Origin: Corynebacterium gottingense
GTDB taxonomy: Bacteria > Actinomycetota > Actinomycetes > Mycobacteriales > Mycobacteriaceae
Direction: 5' to 3'
Assembly (NCBI RefSeq): GCF_003693265.1
Contig: NZ_RDRE01000015.1
Span: 1-39,613, forward strand
Length of the DNA stretch: 39,613 bases
The notes under the pieces were generated by a model, which was not told where the DNA came from, ran no database searches, and saw only the letters and a program-made list of their open reading frames with translations. Both the position numbers and the translations under genes were made by a program. Positions 1 to 7,164 of the stretch are shown here, piece by piece (position 1 is the stretch's first letter; each line of letters starts with the position of its first letter).

Positions 1-2
1 TA

Positions 3-32
3 GAAGGAGACAACATGCGCCTAACCCACTAA
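3..32 (+). other. Possible five-codon leader ORF with a strong ribosome site
   Basis: GAAGGAG at 3-9 is followed by a five-base spacer and ATG at 15. The frame reads Met-Arg-Leu-Thr-His and stops at TAA 30-32. A strong inverted repeat follows at 49-82. The layout resembles a leader peptide plus attenuator, but no gene with a matching function follows directly. It may also be a chance ORF or the decayed start of a lost gene. Confidence 0.2.
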
Positions 33-48
33 CCCCACCCAACCCCAA

Positions 49-82
49 ACGCCCGGGTGTTACTGGATACTCACCCGGGCGT
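49..82. terminator. GC-rich stem-loop, probable terminator of the gene to the left
   Basis: ACGCCCGGGTG (49-59) pairs perfectly with CACCCGGGCGT (72-82) around a 12-base loop. There is no clear run of T after the stem, so intrinsic termination is only likely. It overlaps the first unit of the tandem repeat at 59-102. Confidence 0.45.
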
Positions 83-102
83 TACTCGATCCTCACCATG
101 GC
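59..102. repeat. Tandem 22-bp direct repeat, two full copies and a partial third
   Basis: Units start at 59 and 81. Both begin GTTACT, contain GAT.CTCACC and end GGC. A third GTTACT starts at 103 and then diverges. The repeat sits exactly where GC-rich sequence gives way to AT-rich sequence, so it may mark an insertion or recombination edge. Confidence 0.65.
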
Positions 103-123
103 GTTACTAAATCAGTGGTCTGA

Positions 124-516
124 ACAGATTCGCCGGAGAAGTTTCTTGTAGAATACGGGAAAAAGATTAAGGAAGATGAGCGAAGCTTCTGGGATAGCCG
201 TCAAATGCGTCACGAGGGCTATTCCTATAGCGTGTTTGAAAAAGTGGTTCTCGACTACCTATCGGATAATTTAAATAAACCCAAAGGTCGTGCGAAGCGT
301 GAGGTCTATAAGCAGGTTTGGAAGAGATTTGAAAGTGGGTTTACTCGGCTAGCACGCGCTTGGGTTTCCGATTTGAGGAATCGGAAGGAAGTAATTGAGT
401 TTTATAAGCAACTTGAAGTAATGCTGAAGAAGAATAATTCATTGATTGGTCTGGCTAGTGAAACGTGGGAATTTGACGAGTCATTGCTTGTCAACCTGCC
501 GAATGAAGGATGTTGA
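124..516 (+). pseudogene. AT-rich unrecognised reading frame, probably lacking its true start
   Basis: The frame is open from just after a TGA at 121 to a TGA at 514-516, but the first ATG is at 205 and has no ribosome site. The protein is lysine/glutamate rich (segments such as EYGKKIKEDERSFWDSRQ before the ATG and YSVFEKVVLDYLSDN after it) and looks like a real soluble helical protein. A different frame beginning with ATG at 98 reads MALLNQWSEQIRR and then stops. A frameshift near 135-150 would join it to this frame, so this may be a broken gene. Base composition is far more AT-rich than the helicase genes downstream, suggesting foreign origin. I do not recognise the family. Confidence 0.4.
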
Positions 517-703
517 GTCTGATTTAGAGTTGGCTGCAACCCAGATAGCGAAGATTGAGCATGTCAGTGATGAATTGCAGAGAACATCTTCATTGAATTG
601 TCTAATCAAAGGTGTTCTGGCTTGGGTTTTTCGCGCTAGCGGACACAGGACAGGCACTCGAGCCACAATTGCAGGCGAGCGATTGGATTGCTCGATCTTG
701 TAA
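509..703 (+). CDS. Small unrecognised protein (64 aa)
   Basis: ATG at 509 overlaps the last codons of the preceding frame (stop 514-516), an arrangement that suggests translational coupling. It ends at TAA 701-703. The product starts MKDVESDLELAATQIAKI, is predicted helical at first, and becomes basic and less convincing towards the end (HRTGTRATIAGERL). There is no recognisable domain and no good ribosome site. It is AT-rich like its upstream neighbour and ends 65 bp before the large helicase gene. It could be a small partner of the helicase system or remnant DNA. Confidence 0.3.
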   Translation, partial: DVESDLELAATQIAKIEHVSDELQRTSSLNCLIKGVLAWVFRASGHRTGTRATIAGERLDCSIL

Positions 704-768
704 TTATTCAACGAATTCCTGTTCCCCATTAATGCACGGTCTTTAGTTGGCCAATACAGTAGGAAGAC

Positions 769-3700
769 GTGTCTACTCTTCTTCCCGTCCACGCGTCCGC
801 GCACGTCCTTGAGGGCGTCACCGAGTACCTCACCACGACGTTCTCGCTGGCCAACCCGGATACGGCGAAGGCGCTGAAGTCGTTTCTGGATGACACCGAG
901 ACCGGCATGTTCCGCGGCCCCTACGTGCGCACCCGCCTGCCGTATGCGCGCGCTACGCAGTGGGAGGGGCTGCTGGGGTGGCTCCCCGCCTGGTTCACTC
1001 CCTACCACCACCAGGCAGAAGCTTTTCGACGCCTCCGCAGCCGCACCCAGACGGGAGATCGTCGCCCCGAGCCCACCCTGGTGATCACTGGTACCGGCTC
1101 CGGTAAGACGGAGGCCTTCCTCTACCCCATCCTCGACCACGCGAAACGGATGCGGGAAAAGGGGCAGCGCGGCGTCAAAGCGCTGCTGCTCTACCCCATG
1201 AACGCGCTGGCCAACGACCAGGCCAGCCGCCTGGCCACGCTCCTCACCTCGGAGGCGGGGCTGGAGGGCGTGGACGCCGGCATCTACGTCGGCGACCAGA
1301 ACACGGGCGTGACCAAGGTGTCGGAGGACTCGCTGATCACGGACCGCGACACCCTGCGCAAGAACCCGCCAGACATCCTGCTCACCAACTACAAGATGCT
1401 CGATGAGCTGCTGCTGCGCCCCGCCGACCGCGACATCTGGCGCCTCAGCGCCACCTCCCTGCAGTACCTGGTGCTGGACGAGTTTCACACCTACGACGGC
1501 GCGCAGGGCACCGACGTCGCGCTCCTCCTGCGCCGCCTGGGGCTCATGCTCAAGGCGCACCAGCCGGACGGGTTCCTGGGCGAGTACGCGGACAACCCGC
1601 TGGGCCGGGTCACGCCGGTGGCAACGTCGGCCACGCTGGGCGGCGAGGGCGATACCGGCCGCATCCTGGAGTTCGCGCGCACCATTTTCGGTGAGCCCTT
1701 CCCCGCCGACGCGCTGATTGGAGAGACCGCGCTTAGCTTCGACCAGTGGCGGGCGGAGATGGCGGGGACGTATGGGGGGAATGAGGGGGCGTCGATAGGC
1801 GAAATGCCCAGCGTAGACGCCATCCGGGAGGTGCTGGGCGCGATCGCGGGGGACGCTACGGGGCGCGAGCACGCGGAGGTGGTGCTGGACGTGTTCCGCA
1901 GGCGCGTGTGGGGCTGCGGCGAGGCGCTCGAGGAGACGATCGCCGCGTACGCGCAACACCCGCTGACCAGGGCGATCATCGAGGCGGCGGCGCAGGCGCG
2001 GCCGATGGTGGCGCGCGCGGGCGAGGCGACCGCCCTGCCGGAGGCGGTGCTGGGACAGGCCGTGGTGCGCCAGCTCAGGGGCGACGAGGCCGCCGAGTTT
2101 GTCACGCACCTGCTCACGGCGGTGGCGCACCTGCGCGCGCTCGCGGGCGAGAAGTACGGGTTTGAGGGCAAGCGGCTGCCGGGTGTGGATACGCACCTGT
2201 GGGTGCGCGAGGTATCGCGCATCGACCGCGCCGTGACCCCCACCGCGGACGGCAAGGAGTTCCGCTGGTACGACGACGGCGTGGTCGGCGAGGGCGCCGA
2301 CGTCACCGCCGAAGCCACGGACGAGCAGGCCCCCGCCGTGTGGCTGCCCGCCTGCTACTGCCGTGCCTGCGGGCGCGCCGGGTGGATGACCAGCCTGGAG
2401 CCGGGCACCGAGGCGCCGATCCTGGACCCGGCGGAGATCCGCACGCAGTCCATCGAGCACATCGAGCGCCAGCGCCCCCTGATCACCGCCATCAACGAGC
2501 TGCGCCAGGCCACCACCGACGGTGTGGACTTCACCGCCACCCGCGACCCCGAGGGCAAGCGCACCCCCATGTGGCTGCACACGGAGACCCGCGCGCTGTC
2601 CACCGCCGCCCCCAGCGCGGAGGAGCTCTCGCGCGGCACCTCCGTGCCCGTGCTCACCTACTCGGGCCAAGACGCCGCCGACTACGCCAAGGACCAGGTC
2701 TGCCCGTCATGCGGCGAGTCGGACACCATCCGCTTCATCGGCTCGCGCGTGGCCACGCTGCTGTCGGTGGGGCTGTCCAACCTCTTCGGCATGGGCGAGC
2801 TGGATCAGGACGAGAAGAAGACGCTCGTCTTCGCCGACTCCGTGCAGGACGCCGCCCACCGCGCCGGCTTTGTCCAGTCCCGTTCCCACGCGTTCGCGCT
2901 GCGCACCTTCACCTACGCGGTCGTGGGCGATGAGACGGTGAGCTTCGCCGAGATGCCGCAGCGCATTATCGACGCCGCCGTGCACCACTCCCCCGACAAC
3001 GACCCCGCCCGCGCACGCTACGAGCTCCTGCCCCCGGAGCTGGCCGACACGGTGAACTACCGCCCGTTCTGGGACTTCAGTTGCGAGGCCCAGGCCCGCC
3101 GCAGCGCCACCCGCGAGGCCAAGCACCGCCTCGCCTTCGACGCCGCCCTGGAGTTCGGCCAGCGCGCGGACCTGGCCCGCTCGCTCACGCTCACCGGCGC
3201 GCTCAACGTGGGCGTGGACATCCCGGACGCCGTGCTCGCCTCCGCGGCGCGCGAGGCCGTATCTCACGCCGCCGAGCAGTCCACCATCAGCGGCGACGCC
3301 GACGTGCAGCTGCGCTGGGCGCGCGGCGTGGTGGAGCAGGTCCGCGAGCGCGGCGGCATCAACCATCCGTGGCTGAAGTCCTACCTGCGCGACGACGGCA
3401 ACAGCTGGCACCTGCACAACCGGCTGGCCAAGTCCAAGGGCGTGCCGCCCTTCCCCCGCGGCGGCGCGCCCGAGTTCCCGCGCGTGGGCGAGTCGCTCAA
3501 TGACAAGGACCGGGGCATTACTCCCCTGTCCAGCCCGCGCGGCCGCTACGCCCGCTGGACCTCCACCATGCTGGGCCTGTCCACGCACGACTCGGCGAGC
3601 GTGCTCCGCGACTTCTTCGCCGCCCTGGCCAGCCGCAACGCCATGACGTCGGTGCAGACCAAGACGGGCGGGACCATCTACGCGCTCGAGCCGGAGCAGG

Positions 3701-6700
3701 TGGTGGTGTCCTGCGAGGCCGAGCCGAAACTACTGAGGTGCGGGATCTGCCACGCGCAGATGGGCGTCGATAAGCATGCGCGAACACTGATGAATGGGCA
3801 GGCGTGCGCGACCCCCGGCTGCTCCGGGACCTACCAGGAGGTGCCCGTGGAGCCGAACTACTACTGGCGCCTCTACACCTCCGCGCAGCCGCGCACCGTG
3901 GTGGCGAAGGAGCACACGAGCCTGGTCCCGCCGGAGGAGCGCCTCGCGCTGGAGCGCGCGTTCCGCGGCGACGAGGCCCCGACGGCGGACGCTCCGAACG
4001 TGCTGGTGGCGACCCCGACGCTGGAGATGGGTATTGACATCGGCGATCTGTCCACCGTCATGCTCGCCTCCCTGCCCACCACCGTGGCCAACTACGTGCA
4101 GCGCGTGGGCCGCGCCGGGCGCCTGACCGGCAACTCGCTCGTCCTCGCGTTCGTGCGCGGCCGCGGGCCCACACTGCCCAAGCTCAACGAGCCGCTCGGC
4201 GTCATCTCCGGCGCCGTCGCCCCGCCGGCCGCCTTCCTCTCCGCCACCGAGATCCTGCACCGCCAGGTCGCCGCCTACCTCATCGATTCGACCGACCTCC
4301 CGGCCCTCGGCGTGGAAACCACCAACGCCCAGTCGGTCTTTGGGCGCAAGGGCGTCCCGCTTATCGACGCCCTCCACCACATCATCGCCGCCGGAGTCGG
4401 CCCCCGCGCCGACGAGTTCCTCGGCTCCCTGACCGCGGAGCACCTGCCCGCCGACCTGCTCACGCGCGTGCGCGACTGGGCCACCGGGCAGGGCCCCGAC
4501 TCCTTCGCCGGCGCGCTCACCGCCGCCCGCGAGCAGTGGGACGCCGAGGTGCAGCAGCTCAAGCAGCGCGAGCGCGACCTCCTCGGGATCGACGACGAGC
4601 TGAAAAAGCGCGACGCCGGCGCCGCCAACCTGGACGCCGAGTTTATCGACGAGGACCTCGAGCGCGAGAAGCGCAGCGTCAAGGCCGCGCTCAAGCGCAC
4701 CAAGCGCGACCTGTACAAACTGGCCTTCGGCGAGCGCTGGATCTCCGCCCTGGAGCGCTACGGCCTGCTGCCTAACTTCACGCTTATCGACGACTCCGTC
4801 GAACTCGCCGTGGCCATCTCCTACCTCAACCCCACCACCATGGAGTTCATGCCGGAAAGCTTCGAGGTGGAACGTGGCGTCTCCTCCGCCCTGCAGGAGC
4901 TCGCGCCGGGCGCCACCTTCTACGCCCGCGGCATCGCCGCCACCATCGACTCGGTAGAGATGGGCTTTGACGGCCAGAGCATCGAGCAGTGGCGGCTGTG
5001 CCCGGAGTGCTCCTACGGTGAGCGCGTCGCCTCCGGCGGCGCGACCCCGGGGGCAGGGCCGTGCCCGCGCTGCGGCGCCGCCGCCTTTGCGGACAAGGGC
5101 CAGCTCATGGACGTGATCCAGATGCGCAAGGTGGCCGCCGAGGTGGACCGCAGCAACGCCACCATTGACGCCTCCGCCGAGGAGCGCCGCACCACCTTCT
5201 TCCACACCGCCATGTCCTTCGCCGTGCCCGAGCACGCCCCCGACGGCGGGCACTGGTACTTAAGCGGCGGCTTCGGCGCCGAGTACCTGCCGCAGGCGGA
5301 CCTGAGCTGGTTCAACCTGGGCAAGGGGCAGGCGCAACCGCGCATGCTCGCCGGGCGCGAGGTGGACGCTCCCCTGTTCACGCTATGCCGAGTCTGCGGC
5401 CACGTGGACTCCGCCCGCGGCGAGAACAGCAAGTGGGACCACCGCCCTTGGTGCCCGCAGCGCAAGGAGCGCGACGAGGACACGGTCACCACCGCGCTTG
5501 GCCGCTCGCTGCGCACCCAGGGTGTGCTGCTGCACATCCCGCGCACGCTCACCGCCGGCGACAAGGCCACGGTGCCCAGCCTCACCGCGGCGCTGCGCCT
5601 GGGCTTCAAGGAGGTGCTCGGCGGCGACCCGGAGCACCTCAAGGTGGACACGGTGACGGTGCCTAACCCGGCCGGCAACGGGGTGATCGAGGCGCTGCTC
5701 CTGCACGACAGCGTGCCGGGCGGCACCGGTTACCTCTCCCAGTTCGCCTCCCCGGAGCAGGTCCGCGGCCTGTTCGAGCAGGCGTACCGGCGCGTGGCGG
5801 AGTGCGAGTGCCACAGCGACGAGCGCCTGGCCTGCGCGCACTGCCTGCTCCCCTACACCGAGTTCCGCCACAAGGACGTGACCTCGCGCGGCGCGGCCGA
5901 GCGCGCCATCCGCGCCATCCTGCGCAACGAGGCCCACCCGGCCGACGGCGCGGACGCGCTCGCGGTGCCGTGGGAGCCGCAGACCACCCCGCCCGCGCCC
6001 GACGAGGGTTCCACCCTGGAGCTGCGCTTCCGCGAGGTGCTGCGCGCCGCGCTCGAGGCGCGAAACGTCACAGTGACGGATCGCCCGAACGCCGGACGCA
6101 TGGAGCTGGAGATCACCTTCCCCGGCGCCAGCGGCGAGCAGTGGGTGATGAAGGAGCAGGTGAACAAGGGGCACACGGTCCCCGACTTCCTGTTTACCCA
6201 TCGGCGGCGCGGCGACGTCCGCCCCGTCGCCGTGTACACGGACGGCTACGCCTACCACGCCAGCCAGGCGCACTTCCGCTTCCCGCAGGACATGATCAAG
6301 CGCGCCACCCTGCACTACGAGGACGACACGATCCCGTGGAACCTCACCGACGCCGACCTGGACAGATTCGAGCGCGAGGGCACCGACGCCGCCGCCCCCT
6401 GGTGGGTCACCGCGGAGCTGCGCCGGACGATCTCGGGCCTGCCCAAGCTGGACAGCGACGCCGTCGACTTCCTGCTCGCCTCCCCCATGGAGCAGCTGCT
6501 GCGCTACCTCAAGGCGCCGCGCACCGCCACCTTCCCCGCGCTGGGACGCGGGCTGGTGGAGCTGGTGCTGGGCGCGCCGGGCAGGCAGCAGAGCGTGGTC
6601 GATTCCATGGTCCGCGTTGCCCTGCCGAGCGGGGCATGCCTGGACCTGCGCCCACTTTCGCCAACCGAGTTCGCGCCCGAGCGCCTGTTCATGGACACCT

Positions 6701-7134
6701 CCGCGGGCGTGCTGGAGGCCGACGCGTGGAACGAGTACCTGCGCATGGCCAACGTGCTCTGGCTTGCGGGTCAGGGTGTGAGTGTGGAGACGAGTGCAGG
6801 GGGCGTCGAGAAGCGAACCCTGCCCGCGGAGCCCGCGCCGCAGGTCGCTGGGGCCTGGGCCGAGGCGATCGAGGAATTCGAGGACGAGGAGGCCGTGGTG
6901 GCGGCGCTGCGCACGCTTGCCGCGCAGCACGCGGCGCCAGCGAGCGAGATCGGCGAGGAGCTGGGCAGCCTGCCCACCGCGCTGATCTGGCGCGAGGCGA
7001 AGGTGGCGCTGCTGCTGGAGGCGGACCCGTCGTACGCGGAGGCGGAGGCGGACCTCGTGCGCGGCGGGTGGACCATTGTGCATCCGGAGGGGCTGACCCC
7101 GGACGCGATTCCGCAGGCACTGCTGGGAAACTAG
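769..7134 (+). CDS. Giant DEAD/DEAH helicase with DUF1998 region and Vsr-like nuclease tail (DruE-like)
   Basis: A superfamily 2 helicase of 2121 residues, probably a nucleic-acid translocase in anti-phage defence. Motif I is TGTGSGKT (about residues 106-113), motif II is LDEFHTYDG (about 236), and the second RecA-like domain has EMGIDIGDLS (about 1087) and QRVGRAGR (about 1110). Cysteine pairs (near 528, 644, 992, 1411, 1432, 1540) suggest zinc ribbons. The segment around 1540-1710, ending in a CECHSDERLACAHC cluster, is typical of DUF1998. The tail has PDFLF (about 1805) and VYTDGYAYH (about 1822), the pattern of Vsr/DUF559-type nucleases. Size and order resemble DruE of Druantia; YprA/MrfA and DISARM proteins share parts only. 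The GTG start at 769 follows AGGAAG at 761. The UvrD-type helicase gene begins 30 bp downstream. Helicase identity is certain; the defence role is inferred. Confidence 0.88.
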   Translation: MSTLLPVHASAHVLEGVTEYLTTTFSLANPDTAKALKSFLDDTETGMFRGPYVRTRLPYARATQWEGLLGWLPAWFTPYHHQAEAFRRLRSRTQTGDRRPEPTLVITGTGSGKTEAFLYPILDHAKRMREKGQRGVKALLLYPMNALANDQASRLATLLTSEAGLEGVDAGIYVGDQNTGVTKVSEDSLITDRDTLRKNPPDILLTNYKMLDELLLRPADRDIWRLSATSLQYLVLDEFHTYDGAQGTDVALLLRRLGLMLKAHQPDGFLGEYADNPLGRVTPVATSATLGGEGDTGRILEFARTIFGEPFPADALIGETALSFDQWRAEMAGTYGGNEGASIGEMPSVDAIREVLGAIAGDATGREHAEVVLDVFRRRVWGCGEALEETIAAYAQHPLTRAIIEAAAQARPMVARAGEATALPEAVLGQAVVRQLRGDEAAEFVTHLLTAVAHLRALAGEKYGFEGKRLPGVDTHLWVREVSRIDRAVTPTADGKEFRWYDDGVVGEGADVTAEATDEQAPAVWLPACYCRACGRAGWMTSLEPGTEAPILDPAEIRTQSIEHIERQRPLITAINELRQATTDGVDFTATRDPEGKRTPMWLHTETRALSTAAPSAEELSRGTSVPVLTYSGQDAADYAKDQVCPSCGESDTIRFIGSRVATLLSVGLSNLFGMGELDQDEKKTLVFADSVQDAAHRAGFVQSRSHAFALRTFTYAVVGDETVSFAEMPQRIIDAAVHHSPDNDPARARYELLPPELADTVNYRPFWDFSCEAQARRSATREAKHRLAFDAALEFGQRADLARSLTLTGALNVGVDIPDAVLASAAREAVSHAAEQSTISGDADVQLRWARGVVEQVRERGGINHPWLKSYLRDDGNSWHLHNRLAKSKGVPPFPRGGAPEFPRVGESLNDKDRGITPLSSPRGRYARWTSTMLGLSTHDSASVLRDFFAALASRNAMTSVQTKTGGTIYALEPEQVVVSCEAEPKLLRCGICHAQMGVDKHARTLMNGQACATPGCSGTYQEVPVEPNYYWRLYTSAQPRTVVAKEHTSLVPPEERLALERAFRGDEAPTADAPNVLVATPTLEMGIDIGDLSTVMLASLPTTVANYVQRVGRAGRLTGNSLVLAFVRGRGPTLPKLNEPLGVISGAVAPPAAFLSATEILHRQVAAYLIDSTDLPALGVETTNAQSVFGRKGVPLIDALHHIIAAGVGPRADEFLGSLTAEHLPADLLTRVRDWATGQGPDSFAGALTAAREQWDAEVQQLKQRERDLLGIDDELKKRDAGAANLDAEFIDEDLEREKRSVKAALKRTKRDLYKLAFGERWISALERYGLLPNFTLIDDSVELAVAISYLNPTTMEFMPESFEVERGVSSALQELAPGATFYARGIAATIDSVEMGFDGQSIEQWRLCPECSYGERVASGGATPGAGPCPRCGAAAFADKGQLMDVIQMRKVAAEVDRSNATIDASAEERRTTFFHTAMSFAVPEHAPDGGHWYLSGGFGAEYLPQADLSWFNLGKGQAQPRMLAGREVDAPLFTLCRVCGHVDSARGENSKWDHRPWCPQRKERDEDTVTTALGRSLRTQGVLLHIPRTLTAGDKATVPSLTAALRLGFKEVLGGDPEHLKVDTVTVPNPAGNGVIEALLLHDSVPGGTGYLSQFASPEQVRGLFEQAYRRVAECECHSDERLACAHCLLPYTEFRHKDVTSRGAAERAIRAILRNEAHPADGADALAVPWEPQTTPPAPDEGSTLELRFREVLRAALEARNVTVTDRPNAGRMELEITFPGASGEQWVMKEQVNKGHTVPDFLFTHRRRGDVRPVAVYTDGYAYHASQAHFRFPQDMIKRATLHYEDDTIPWNLTDADLDRFEREGTDAAAPWWVTAELRRTISGLPKLDSDAVDFLLASPMEQLLRYLKAPRTATFPALGRGLVELVLGAPGRQQSVVDSMVRVALPSGACLDLRPLSPTEFAPERLFMDTSAGVLEADAWNEYLRMANVLWLAGQGVSVETSAGGVEKRTLPAEPAPQVAGAWAEAIEEFEDEEAVVAALRTLAAQHAAPASEIGEELGSLPTALIWREAKVALLLEADPSYAEAEADLVRGGWTIVHPEGLTPDAIPQALLGN
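3766..3775 (+). repeat. Iterated motif copy, inside the DUF1998 helicase gene
   Basis: GTCGATAAGC preceded by C. Read as GTC GAT AAG C, encoding Val-Asp-Lys. Confidence 0.9.
4359..4368 (-). repeat. Iterated motif copy, inside the DUF1998 helicase gene
   Basis: GCTTATCGAC followed by G on the + strand. Read as CTT ATC GAC, encoding Leu-Ile-Asp. Confidence 0.9.
4782..4791 (-). repeat. Iterated motif copy, inside the DUF1998 helicase gene
   Basis: GCTTATCGAC followed by G. Leu-Ile-Asp phase. GTTTATCGAC at 4641-4650 is a one-mismatch relative. Confidence 0.9.
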
Positions 7135-7164
7135 CATCGGACCAGGACATGAAGGAGTAACAGC

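Noticed and set aside
59..109. CRISPR-like repeats at the left edge
   Set aside because: The 22-bp units are directly adjacent with no spacers, and no cas genes are present.
137..149. 13-base match GAGAAGTTTCTTG shared with 29627-29639
   Set aside because: Shared words of this length are expected by chance in a window this size, and the flanks do not match.
481..2670. Long open frame (729 codons) antisense to the DUF1998 helicase gene
   Set aside because: Low-complexity Arg/Ala/Gly/His composition typical of the shadow of a GC-rich gene; no domain or ribosome site, and the opposite strand has clear helicase motifs.
3730..5253. 507-codon antisense open frame
   Set aside because: Same shadow effect: glycine/valine/histidine-rich with no family features.
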